A model generated the notes under the pieces. The model was not told the origin of the DNA. It saw nothing but the letters and a program-made list of their open reading frames with translations, and did no database searches. Below, one piece after another: positions 41,341 through 51,552 of a stretch of DNA of 64,000 nucleotides. Each line of letters begins with the position of its first letter. The stretch's first letter is position 1. Source of the DNA: Culex pipiens pallens (taxonomy: Eukaryota > Arthropoda > Insecta > Diptera > Culicidae); contig NC_068939.1 in NCBI RefSeq assembly GCF_016801865.2, positions 57,734,694 to 57,798,693 on the forward strand, given 5' to 3'. The translations under genes and the position numbers were made by a program.

Positions 41341-42722
41341 ATCAGTAGAGCGGTGTCTGTGTGGACGCTCAGTCCTGTTTTTTTTTCGTGTTATTTTCCG
41401 TCTCTTTTATGTCGCTGTTCGAGTGCATGGGGTGATTGGTCATTATAAATAAATAATGGCATCAGTAGTGCGGTGCCTGTGTGGACGCGCAGTCCTGTTT
41501 TTTCGTGTTATTTTCCATCTCTTTTGTGTCGCTATCTGTGTACATGGGGTGATTGGATTTCTTCTGATTCGTGTTGTTATCATCTCTTTTGTGTCGTTGT
41601 TTGTGTGCATGGGGTGATTGGTCTTCTTCTTCTTCTTTTTTCTTTATTTTTAGTTCGCGCGTTCGTTGGCCAATGAGTTTATTTTTGTTCTCTTTACATA
41701 GTTTTCGATAGAAACGATCCGAATTCTTTTTTTTTCGAGACAAGCAAGTCGTATTGCTGGATCAAGTCCTTTCTATATCATCGATGATCGGAAGGCACGC
41801 CGACGAATATGTTTTAAGGCTTATGATATAAAATCATTTTATTGAATATAGCCCTTCTTACATCACCGTTGATCGGAAGGCACGCCGACGAAGAATTGCT
41901 GGAGGATCGCGGTCGAATTAATACTATATTTAAAATTCTAGATAGCTATCTTTCGGATTCGATTGTGAGTAGCGGGACTTCGCGGTTACTATGCAACGTA
42001 TTTTTTGGAGTCTTTTTATATTTTAAATTTATAAGTCCTTCTTTTATCATCGTTGATAGGAAGGCACGCCGCCGGTTAAGTTCGTTTAAGTTATTGTTTT
42101 AATTTCATTACAATCGGTTACGTGGTGTCCTGTTTTCTTTTCGTTTATATTCGTTGATCGTAATAATTTATTCCAACAGCTTTAGTATTAACTCATCTAC
42201 TATTTTTGACATTTGCCCGCGTTATCTTAATTGTACCAACAGTAAAAATATACTGATAAGTCCAGCCCATAGCACTACCGCTCGGTTGGCACGCGTTCGA
42301 TTAAAACAAACTTTTTAAATAATCAATTATTTATCTTTCCGCAGCCGGCTGCCTAAGATTTAAAATTTCAACCGATAAACAAAATGCTCATGGTCACATC
42401 ACTGCCACTCGTGAATCCTGACCTCATACCCATCTACTAACCCCCTCAAAACTCATGTGATACTTTGTCGGAGAAGCAGTCGATTGGGCGGTCTCTATCA
42501 CTCAAGTATCGGACTAACATTCCCATCCACTTCCCCGTGACCCTACCACTGGTCGTGGCCGGCGCCGGTATTGATCAGCATGATAAGGGCCTTTGAGAAG
42601 TTGCGAAGCGAGGAAAGATAACACCCACTTATCTTCCACGGCTCGTGGATGTAACTTCTGGAGGTCCTGGTCAATAACGGAGTAGCAACTGCGGGTGGGC
42701 ACCTATGCTTATGCTTATGCTT
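41341..42722 (+). mobile_element. Retroposon with (CTTATG)n tail, no ORF
   Basis: Bracketed by a perfect duplication of about 22-25 bp containing CAAGGGAAAAGTGCAATTAG (41321-41340 and 42728-42747). The 3' end is CTTATGCTTATGCTTATG, a short-repeat tail as in several LINE clades. The 5' part has two near-copies of a unit beginning ATCAGTAG(A/T)GCGGTG (41341 and 41461) and three GGAAGGCACGCCG repeats (about 41791, 41876 and 42060). The last 350 bp are GC-rich. There is no frame above 100 codons, so it must be mobilised in trans or be internally deleted. Confidence 0.75.
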
Positions 42723-42747
42723 ATGAACAAGGGAAAAGTGCAATTAG

Positions 42748-44664
42748 TCATATGATTTTGCAATTAGTGACAATTTGTATGGTTAGCTGGAGAGAACGGT
42801 CTGAAAAATTTAGAAAGCTGAATTTAATTATGCTCAAAATATTTTCTTACAACCACCAAACTGTTTGTGATGCAATTAATGGCATTGCCCCTTAATTTGA
42901 CAACAATAGCTGTCCAACCACGTAACGCATTGTCACGAAAATTTGCATAAATTACGCAATTCCCAGCGAATGTCCAAAACTGGGACGTTATCACCGGTTA
43001 AACCAGCAACCCGGGCCCGTCGACCAAACTTGTCTAATGACCGTTAATTTGTGGTCAAATGAACGGCTCCCGAGTGCAATATAAATCCATTCCCTTCGCC
43101 GAAATTTGCACACACAAATCGTGGTTTAAGGCCTGAAAATGCGTTTTCTGGGGAAGATTTCGTGGGTTAGGGTAAATTTGGTAAATTGTGGTGGGAGTTC
43201 CCAAATTTCACGCTGCAGGACAGTTGACACCGTTTATTTAGGCTGGTGATGGTCTATTTGCCTTCATCGTACGTTACCGAGTAAAGGATGGTGTGATCAA
43301 TAGTGAATCGTTTGTAATTTTTAAGTAACTAAGTAAGTAAGAGATCAATAGTGTAACCATATAAATCAAATATGATGTTCTACGTAGATTTCATAAAGAT
43401 CATATTCTTAAGTCTTCGATATTAAAAATTTAATTTATTTTTTGCAGATTTGTTGAAAGTGCAATATTCAATGTTTTATTACTAATGTAATTTCCACTAG
43501 CTAAAAGTAAACTTGATTTCCCACCCTCACACTTTAAACAAGTTGTTTTGTATCGCTTACTTAGCCAACAACCCAGGAAAAGTCACTTTCCTCACTCGCG
43601 CTCCCTTTCCCCAAGATTGGGTACATTAGCGACAAAAACAGACGAGGTCAAGTGCACTGCTCGAGCTTTCGCGCGTCCTTGTCAACGTTGAAAGCTCTCG
43701 GTAATTAACGCTACTGTTCCACGGGTTGGTTGAAGCTCCCTTCCCTGCAGCCCGTGACATGATGGCTGTGCAACTACTATTCACTTTTGCATAGCTAAAT
43801 AAGCCGAGGCCGGTGTGTCGTTTGCTTCAAACACAGAACCATCACCGTCATTACGACAACCGTGTAGCTAGAAGGGGAGGTAAAATTAAGAACCGTCTCT
43901 AGTAGTGCCCTTTGCCCTGTTTAATTAGCGAAAATAAATAGGAACGTTTGTACAACAACTAAACCTTGAAGTAGCTCTACCGGTTTTTTTTCTCTCACAA
44001 AAAGTTAAAACAAGTCACATTTTCCAACATTTCTACCATTCCACAAGCTTTCGTCCCGAGTAGATAACCCATAAATAATTCAACTGGAAACAATTTACTT
44101 TGAGATTGTCAAACAACGGAGGGAGAGAAAGAGAGCTAAAATGTTCGTTTTACACTGATTGCCTGCGGCGTATTCTTTGTTGTACTCCCAATCCTTGAGC
44201 TAGACACAGGTCTCGCAGACCTCCGCAGGTATGCTGGGCGCAGACTGCTGCACCCCGAGGAGGTACACGTTACACACGGTGAGTGCACTTCTCTGTTTGC
44301 TGTACCCAGAGCCCGGAGCCCTCAGGAATTGTTTCGTAACTCAGAAAAAGCTGAGAGCGCTTGCAATGCCATGCAGAAATTGGTGGAGAAAGTGGCAAGG
44401 AATTGTGTTTCTTTGAAAACCAAGGGACGATTTAGTAATTCCTACTTATAATATGATTGGAAATTGACTAAATATCAATCATTATTTTATCATTATAATT
44501 GTAATATAAATCAATAATTCAAAATATGCTCGGTTATCAAAAAATAGCATTCACTGAATTTAATACCCCAGAATTCCATTACTCAGAATGCCATTCCCCA
44601 CAACAAAATTTGATGATAATAATTAAAAATGGAACTCAAAGGGATTATTTTTCATTTTGGTAGA
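42748..44664. other. Probable unique host intergenic or intronic DNA
   Basis: Relatively complex, balanced sequence at 42900-44400. One stretch at 44170-44290 ends in CACGGTGAGTGC, which could be a splice donor, but no exon can be supported. No match to repeats elsewhere in the window. Confidence 0.35.
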
Positions 44665-44726
44665 TTCTTCTAATCTTCTAATCCTCTAATCTTCCAATCT
44701 TCTAATCTTCTAACCTTCTAGTTTTC
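44665..44726. repeat. Imperfect (CTAATCTT)n microsatellite
   Basis: About seven 8-bp units with single-base variants. Confidence 0.8.
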
Positions 44727-44815
44727 TTATCATATTTTTTCGTGGTAGCGAAAAAGAGGTAAGCAGTTGCTACGATATTAACGGATGCTTACAAAAGTTC
44801 GAAAGAAATGAGTAG

Positions 44816-46182
44816 AGCGTCCGATTTCCCGTCCCAGGAATTCCCAGGATTTCCCGGGAATTATATTTCCCCTTTTCCCGGAAAATTTGTACTAATATGC
44901 TTACATGTAATTTTTTTTGTCAGGGTTTAATTAACCCTTCAAGCCTGAATTTTCAAAAAAAACAAAATAGTAGATGATAGGAAAATGATCCGGAGGACCA
45001 TACAAAAATTATAGGCTACTTTAGAAAATGTTTATTTTTGGGTCATATATGACCCATCAGACCCGAAAGGGTTAAGATAATATTTATTTTTGAAATATAT
45101 CTAGAAATTTTGTTTGATAGTATGTTGGGCAACAAATATTACGCTATTATGGATTGAATATCTATCTTTTATTTTCGACAACCTATTTTAAAGATTTTTT
45201 TTGTTATGTCATTTGAAAATAAGATATTCACCTCTTCTTGCCAAAATCAAAATTGAAATTTGTTTAACATTGTTTGTTTATTTGTTGAAAATTGAATTGA
45301 ATTGCTTTATTTATTTTTTTCAAAAAGGGTTGTTCGATAAAAATTTGTTTAAAAGTATTCGAGAAATTACAGTTTGTTATAAGTTTATGAAGCTCCTGAG
45401 TTACCATGGGCGTAACAGGGTTAAGCATGAATAAAATATCGTTTAATGTCAACCACTTTTACACTACGGACAATATTTTAATCTAATTAATTAATAAGGC
45501 CATAAAACCATACAACTATAATCATACTATAATTCAAACCATGAAATATAATTTAGAAACAAATTCGTATCATACGAAATTTACCCAAAGAATGCAACCA
45601 TATTTTAAAAACTTGCTTCAAATGTTTTAAAACTTTGATTTGTGATTTCATGACATAGTGTTTAAGTTGAAAAGCGCTGGAAACATTACAACATTTTAAA
45701 GGCAAATTCAATGATTATCTATTTATTCAAAAGTTGAAAATACTTGTTTCTGGAATAAGTTATTTGTCATGAAAATTTTTTTTTTTTTGCATGATTTTCT
45801 TCACATTCAACTCTTTGATCACTGAGGCAAATTTTAAAGCATTTTTATTGTTGTGTAGCATAGATTTTCACTGTCCAAACACAACAAAAAATTCTATTTT
45901 TTTAGATGTGGTACAATTTAAGAGACATCATAAAAAAATAGATAATTTTTATATTTCTCAAAATTGCATGATTTTTAACAAACAGTCAAGCCATTAATTG
46001 ATCATCACACTCATTTTGACCATTGAAGCTGCTGTTCTATACAATTCTGTTGCAAAATATTATTTAGAAACAGGAACAGAATAATTTTCGTTACATTTCA
46101 AATTTCCCGGGATTTTCCGGTAATTTCGTTGAAAAATGTCCGTTTTCTGGGAATTTTGTATCCTCGGGAAATTGGACGCTCT
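44816..46182. mobile_element. 'GAGCGTCC' TIR element, TA target site
   Basis: Termini GAGCGTCCGATTTCCCG and the complement of GAGCGTCCAATTTCCCG are flanked by TA. AATTCCCGGGAAAT-type motifs recur near both ends. It is about 1.37 kb and non-coding, and contains a nested piggyBac-like MITE (44935-45071). A degraded relative lies at 21271-22346. Confidence 0.65.
44935..45071. mobile_element. piggyBac-like MITE (TTAA target)
   Basis: CCCTTCAAGCCTGA at the left and CAGACCCGAAAGGG at the right are imperfect inverted ends flanked by TTAA on both sides. The palindrome GGGTCATATATGACCC is internal. TTAA plus CCCTT ends is the hallmark of piggyBac-type elements. Non-autonomous. Confidence 0.6.
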
Positions 46183-46439
46183 ACAGATAAGGTCGAATAC
46201 ACAAAAGGTCGAAAGTGGTCAAAATGTCAAATGGACCAAACGTCGAATGGACAACAGGTCGAATGTCAAAGGATTGATAGACATAAGGTCGAATGGACAG
46301 AAGGTCGAAAGTGGTCAAAATTTCAAATGGACAAAACGTCGAAAGGACAAAAGGTCGAATGTTAAAAGTTATTATAATTATAATCTTCTAAAAACTCTTA
46401 AAAAAAAATCTCACAAACAAATCTGATTTTTTTCAATGA

Positions 46440-47215
46440 GTTTGTTCTTGGTTTATCCATTCTTTTAGAAATGATCTTTTTTAGATGAACAGAATAACTT
46501 CCAAACCTTTCAAACATGATCAGCTCTTCAAAAAAAAGTTCGACTTCTACAATATTTTTTACGTTTCTGATTTATTTTAGAATTAAATTTTTTGTTTGTT
46601 AAAATATTTTTGTGAGTTTTCTATTTTTTCAAACATGAGCAGTTCCTTAAAAAAAGTGTGACTTCTAAAATATTTTGGAAGTTTAGTTTATTTAAAAAAA
46701 ACACAACCTATTCTTGATTATAAAAATATTTTTTTGAGTTTTTGTGTTCTTTCAAACATGACTAGCTCTTCCAAAAAATGTTTGACTTCTAAAATATTTT
46801 CGAAGTTTTTATTTTATTTTTAAAAACAACCTTTTCTTGATTATTACAATATTTTTATGAGTTTTTCCATTCTTCCAGACATGACCAGTTCTTTTTTAAA
46901 CAGCAAAGCAAAGCAATCCACTTTAACGACCCCCGGGTCTCGAGTGGTCTCTGTTGCAAGTTTCTGCTCATTTCTTACCATGTGTGGTGAGTCATCCAAA
47001 ACTTCTTTTACGCAAATCAACCGACGTTTTACTTCACCATCCGATAGAAGACCAGGAGGAGATCGGCAGCCGAAGCCGCTAACCACCGCACCACGAGGCC
47101 TTCCCACAGGTCGACTTCTAAAATATTTTTACTTTACGTTTAAAAAACCTATTCTTGACTGTTGTAATGATTTTGTGGTTTTTTCCATTCTTTCAAATAA
47201 TAGCGGTTCTTTAAA
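46440..47215. repeat. Degenerate ~120-bp tandem repeat, about five units, split by a SINE
   Basis: AAACATGA-type motifs at 46512, 46631, 46754 and 46877 are spaced 119-123 bp. Each is followed by AGTTCTT and GACTTCTAAAATATTTT. The next unit appears after the SINE (46898-47108), at about 47193. Confidence 0.7.
46898..47108 (-). mobile_element. tRNA-derived SINE, minus strand
   Basis: Read on the minus strand: tRNA-like head CCTCGTGGTGCGGTGGTTAG, then GGCTTCGGCTGCCGATC, the body CTATCGGATGGTGAAGTAAA, and the end CGGGGGTCGTTAAAGTGG with a GCTTTGCTTTGCT tail. It shares these with copies at 57452-57610 and 60035-60266. The B-box region is poorly preserved. Confidence 0.7.
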
Positions 47216-47439
47216 AAAAAACTACTTTTAATAGATTTTGTATGGTATTTATAATGTATTTGTAATGTATTTATAAAAATCATTGAAATATTTTAGAGAC
47301 TTTTACATTCTTTCAAATTTAAATAATTTCGAAAAATAAAAAAAAAAACCTTGCTTCTTAAATATGTTTTCTATTCTTTTTCAACCTATCTTTCATGACC
47401 ACAATAGATCCTAAGAAAAATCTGACTTCAAAAACATAG

Positions 47440-47463
47440 CTGTATATATATATATATATATAC
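47440..47463. repeat. (TA)n microsatellite
   Basis: About ten uninterrupted TA units. Confidence 0.9.
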
Positions 47464-47835
47464 ATAAAAAACCCTCCTTCTCTAATTCCCCTACCCCGCC
47501 CCCTTCAAAAAGTCTCCAACAATCTGGTGTAAAATTTTATTCAGAAGACCTCTATTTTTTTAAGAATTTAAGAGTGAAATTTAAGACAAAAACATTCAAA
47601 TCACCTTTCCATACCTTATTTTCTATATTCGTGCATTTGGCTCGCTCCAAAAGTTTTGATTTGTAAAAGTTTTATTTTTTATAAATTCGACCTTTTGCCC
47701 TTTCGACGTTTTATCAATTCGACCTTTTGTCCACTTTCAACCCTTTGTCCTTTCGACCATTTGTCCATTCGACTTTTTGGCATTCGACCTTTTGTCAATT
47801 CGACCTTATGTATTTCGACCTTTTGTCATACATTC

Positions 47836-48278
47836 CTGCGGGAGCGACGGTCAATGATTGATCAAGCCACTCGGAGAATCCACCAAAAGACACACGCCGA
47901 GATAATTATGCTCAATCATCGCAATCATCGAACTTTTTCCGGAAATCATGGACGAGGGTGGCGAAGGGAGGGGAGGGTTCTCCCGTCCCAGCAAGCAACA
48001 AAATAACATTCGGACAGATTAGCTCTGCCACCCACACCCATCCTGGGGAGGGGAAAACAATTCCCCCGGACGGCGAAAGACTTAATTAATCAGAGAAGGA
48101 TGGAATGCCAACGACGACGACGACGGTTTCTCGGGACGGATCCTGACCGGTTTCAGGGTGGGTTATAAATACTTATCAGTTTGTGCTCTCCGTTTGGTTG
48201 GGATGGTTCCAGCTGGTTGTGTGGTTGATTAAATCAAGAGCAGTCAAAACTTGTTTTAAGGAGTTGAAACATTAGGAA
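47836..48278. other. Intergenic region downstream of the caspase gene
   Basis: Contains TATAAATA near 48164 on the plus strand, but no supported transcript start or gene. It is relatively GC-rich and probably unique host DNA. Confidence 0.4.
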
Positions 48279-49538
48279 TTAGTACTGAAACGGCTTAAAG
48301 TACAACTTTTTGGTCAGCGTTGAGTAGAAATTTGCGATCTGCTTCCTGTTGTCGGGTCTGCCGTCAACGTTGCGAGTTCGTTTCGAGACGGCACAGTTGG
48401 TTGTTGTTAGGATATCTAAAATGGAATCGTAGTGCGGATTGAAGGTCTCAAAAGCGTTGCATAGTTCCTGGATGAACCAGCTTCCTTGCTCATTCCGGAA
48501 CGATAAATGACCTAAAAGCAGAAGGTTGGTTCTAGGTTCTCTCTCAAAAGGTTTCTCTCTAAAATTACCATGTTGTGCACTCATTGCGATGAGAAAATCC
48601 GAAAATTCTGGAAAACTATCAGGCGGGGACTCTTCCTCATCGAAAGACTCGGCAGCGTAGACGGCAGCAGCATAAGGCGCGGACAGAAATACCGACGCGA
48701 CACCATCCGCCACGTACGAAGCAGTTTCCGATACACTTAAACCCCGATTTACGCTCAGGCGTTACGCTTTGTATTTCGTCGATTTCTCTGGAACGACGCA
48801 ATATTTTTGCAATCTTTTTAAAAAGATTTAAACGTCTTATGTAGATCTACAAATTGCTTTCAAAGGAATGTAGAAACATTACACTGTTTTCGAGAAATCA
48901 ACCAAACAAAAAGCGTAACGCCTGAGCGTAAACGGGGGTTTTAGTGTACCCAGTTTTGAAGCTGTTTTCCTCGTTTCAGCTTATGTCCCCGACAGGCTTG
49001 CACGAAAAACAGCTTCGGCTTGCCGGCCATTGCCGGCATCACTGCCGGCTTGAACTTCTCCATGAACTCGTACAGGTGAAAGGTTTCGTCTTTGGCCACC
49101 AATTTATCGTTTTTTTCTCCATGAGTAAGGAAAAACACCACCAAACTGTCACACAGATGCAGTTGGGCATCCTGTTGCACTGAAAAAATCGAGATTTTGA
49201 CCTTTTTCCTTGGGTTTGTTAAAAATAAGCTCACATTTCAAAGCAACCTTCTCAATTCCCGATGCTTTCAAATTTTCGAATACTTCAATGTGTTCCCGGG
49301 CGTACCCCAGCCGCGGCAATACCTTCAATAGCCGCTCAACGTCCCTGTCCGTTCCGATTCGGGTGCTGTAGCCGTTGGAAAATTCACGTTGATTAAATAT
49401 GAGCACTTTCCCCCGTAAGCGGGATTCCATCGAGTAGCTGCCGGAGGACTGCGGTTCCACCGGAGTATAAATCGAGGAAAACATCGTCACGGTAGCGGCG
49501 CCAATCGGCTTCGACTGAGTTAACGTAACTGAACGCAT
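48279..49538 (-). CDS. Effector-type caspase gene, coding sequence interrupted by a MITE
   Basis: Cysteine protease cutting after Asp in apoptosis. Exon 1 is 49538-49235. Intron 1 is 49234-49180 (GTGAGC...TTTCAG, 55 nt). Exon 2 is 49179-48569, interrupted by a MITE at 48734-48946. Intron 2 is 48568-48512 (GTAATT...TTTTAG, 57 nt). Exon 3 is 48511-48279. The short prodomain (about 35 aa) is followed by RGKVLIFNQREF, the substrate-pocket Arg 60 (TRIGTDRD), the catalytic His 121 in FFLTHGEK, and QACRG with Cys 164. After the MITE come SDFLIAMSAQHG and, across intron 2, HLSFRNEQGSWFIQELC of the p10 subunit. Reading into the MITE gives a stop two codons later, leaving about 180 aa without p10. All else is intact, so the insertion is recent or polymorphic. 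Which named caspase this is cannot be settled here. Confidence 0.88.
48512..48568 (-). other. Caspase intron 2 (57 nt)
   Basis: GTAATTTTAG at the donor and CTTTTAG at the acceptor. Splicing joins CATG|GT to continue ...AQHGHLSFRN..., which matches the caspase family pattern. Confidence 0.85.
48734..48946. mobile_element. MITE inserted in the caspase coding exon (TA target)
   Basis: 213 bp. CACTTAAACCCCGATTTACG at the left and the complement of CACTAAAACCCCCGTTTACG at the right continue as inverted repeats (GCTCAGGCGTTACGCTTT) for about 50 bp. TA flanks both ends (48732-48733, 48947-48948). The empty site reads TGG GTA TCG in the caspase frame. TA duplication suggests Tc1/mariner-type mobilisation. 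It shares internal motifs with 5630-5820. Confidence 0.9.
49180..49234 (-). other. Caspase intron 1 (55 nt)
   Basis: Donor AAAT|GTGAGC and acceptor TTTTTTCAG|TGCAAC. The join restores ...VALKLQQDAQLHLCDSLVVFF..., typical of the p20 core. Confidence 0.85.
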
Positions 49539-49626
49539 GTTACAGCGAGGCGCTTGTTTGATACGTAGCTTATCGCCAAAAAAGTACCGTGTGAACTAGT
49601 GAGTTGATATACAACTGATAGCGCGG

Positions 49627-50110
49627 CGTGCATTTTGGGCCAAATTGAGTTAAGAACGCCATTTTGTGCAGCTCACAATGCCTCACCTTTTGACCTTCAC
49701 AGATCCCCAAAATTCGATTTCAACCCTGTGATATTCAACAAAAACCGAAAAAACTCCGTGCATTTTTGTCACTTTACTTATGAAAGTAGTTTCAATCTTG
49801 TCGTGCTATCTTGTCACTCCATGAAAATTGATGTAAGTGCGACAAAAGGCCAAAGGGATTTCAGGCCAGGAAAGTCCGGATGCGTTTGTCGCACGTACAA
49901 GCTAGACTACCGTAAACATTTGTAATTATAACTCGGGACTTCAGCAACCAACTTCAACCAAACTTTGGGACAATGCACAGGATGGTGAGCCAAACAAAAT
50001 GTGATTGTTATTGTTTACATTGCGTGCTCTCGTTTTCGAATATTCAAGGTCAAACATTAAAACGCGTTTTTCTCGGAACGTCAAAATGGCGGGTGCGACA
50101 AGATAGCACG
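49627..50110. mobile_element. 'GTGCTATCTTGTCG' TIR element, copy upstream of the caspase gene
   Basis: Starts near CGTGCATTTTGGGCCAAATT and ends GTGCGACAAGATAGCACG. It shares its whole length with 51096-51552 and partly with 9538-9714. The left terminal repeat is lost here. It begins about 90 bp upstream of the caspase start codon, so it may lie within the promoter. Short frames inside are not conserved. Confidence 0.65.
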
Positions 50111-51095
50111 ACGACGTCGAGTTAACCTTCTGCAAGCCAACCGTGGTTCTATCCACGAACTTGTGATAGCAAAAATAAATCCTACCTTACAACGTGCTCG
50201 CATGCAGTTGTCTTTCAAAATAAAATTTAAAAAAAAACTTAGAAATTTCTTCGTTCTTTGTCATGCTGGTTATGCCTTGTACATTAACCTCTTAAACCCA
50301 ACCCCGCTTCTCGAAGGGCTTACAAAATGTGAAAAACAAGTTAAAAATTTGAAAAGTTTCTATAAGAACAAGAAAAATAAGAAAGGCAAAGTGTAATGAC
50401 AGATGACGGTAAAATAGGCCAAATACTACCAAAAACAAACATAAACTAAACAAGATAAATGCAAATTGAAATACTGAAAAATAAAACAACGAAAACATAA
50501 AACAAGAGAAGTAAAGCTGGGCGGTAGAGGGTTAACACTGCACTCTATTGAACGACAACTTTTTATTCAAAATACAATCAACGATAAAAAAAATTACGCA
50601 CACAAAGAAGAAAAAATAGCTTACCAGCAGATTTATAGTCTACATCATCATAATTTCCCCCGCGCTATCCGGACAGATTCCAATTCACTAGGCAATGAGC
50701 ATAAATTTTTCCCATATCAAGTGAGACATTATAAGCCCAGGGAACGAACTAGCAACGAAGACACATGTCCCAGCTCCTCCACGACTCGCTCTCACATTAT
50801 GCACAGTGCAGAACATTAACTTTGCCTTATTCCACTCGAAAGCCACCATCATCAGCGATTTTTACTTTCAGCCCATTGTGTTCAGCGCTATTGTGTGTGT
50901 GTGTGCGCGTTGTATGATGAAGAATGAGGTTTCGCTCTTTTAATTCTTTCGACCTACCCGGAAAACAGTTTTAAAGTTAGATTAATGGCTTTTAAGAGAT
51001 GCGAAAACCCCTCACACTCTCAACGCCTTCTTGAAAGCTTCCTCTTTTTGTAGGGGAAAGCTTGTTCCTTCACATTTTCACTGTGTCGTCGCTGT
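50111..51095. other. Intergenic DNA between two copies of one TIR element
   Basis: 50160-50560 has two opposed AT-rich frames without motifs. A short TG/GTGC microsatellite lies near 50895-50910. Confidence 0.4.
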
Positions 51096-51552
51096 CGTGC
51101 TAACTTGTCGCACGTGCATTTTGGGCCAAATTTAGTTAGGAACGCCATTTTGTGCAGCTCAGAATGCCTCACTTTTAACCTTCACAGATTCCCAAAATTC
51201 GATTTCAATTCTGAGATATTCAATAAAAACCTAAAAAAAAACTCCGTGCATTTTTGTCACTTACCATATAAAAGAAGTTTTAATCTTGTCGTGCTATCTT
51301 GACACACCCTGAAAATTGATGTACGTGTGACAACTGGCCGTATGGAATTCAGGTCAGAATGCGTTTGACAAAAGTACGAGCTCGACTTACGTAAACATTT
51401 GTAATTATAACTCGGGGCTCCAGCAACCAAATTCAACCAAACTTTGCACAATGCACAGAATGGTTTGCCAATCAAAACATGTTTGTTATTGTTTATATTG
51501 CTTGCTCTCAAAATGTTTTGACGTGTTTTTCTCGGAACGTCAAAAAGCAAAG
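51096..51552. mobile_element. 'GTGCTATCTTGTCG' TIR element, third copy
   Basis: The left terminus CGTGCTAACTTGTCGCACGT is intact. The body matches 49627-50110 (AACGCCATTTTGTGCAGCTC, AATTATAACTCGGG, TTTTTCTCGGAACGTCAAAA). The right terminus is degraded. Confidence 0.6.

Larger units (their letters stand above)
46183..47835. mobile_element. Foldback element with termini of AGGTCGAA minisatellite
   Basis: The left 190 bp (46183-46370) consists of AAGGTCGAATGGACA-like units of roughly 15-18 bp. The right 150 bp (47685-47830) consists of the same units inverted (TTCGACCTTTTGTCC). Between lie a degenerate 120-bp tandem repeat and a SINE. The left border abuts the end of the preceding TIR element. 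No coding capacity. Confidence 0.65.

Noticed and set aside
46129..46426. Frames rich in K, S, Q and G (VESGQNVKWT-like repeats)
   Set aside because: Produced by the AGGTCGAA minisatellite at the foldback terminus; not a repeat protein.
48160..48200. TATAAATA with nearby TCAGTT as a plus-strand core promoter
   Set aside because: Spacing of about 13 bp is too short for a TATA-initiator pair, and no downstream gene is visible.
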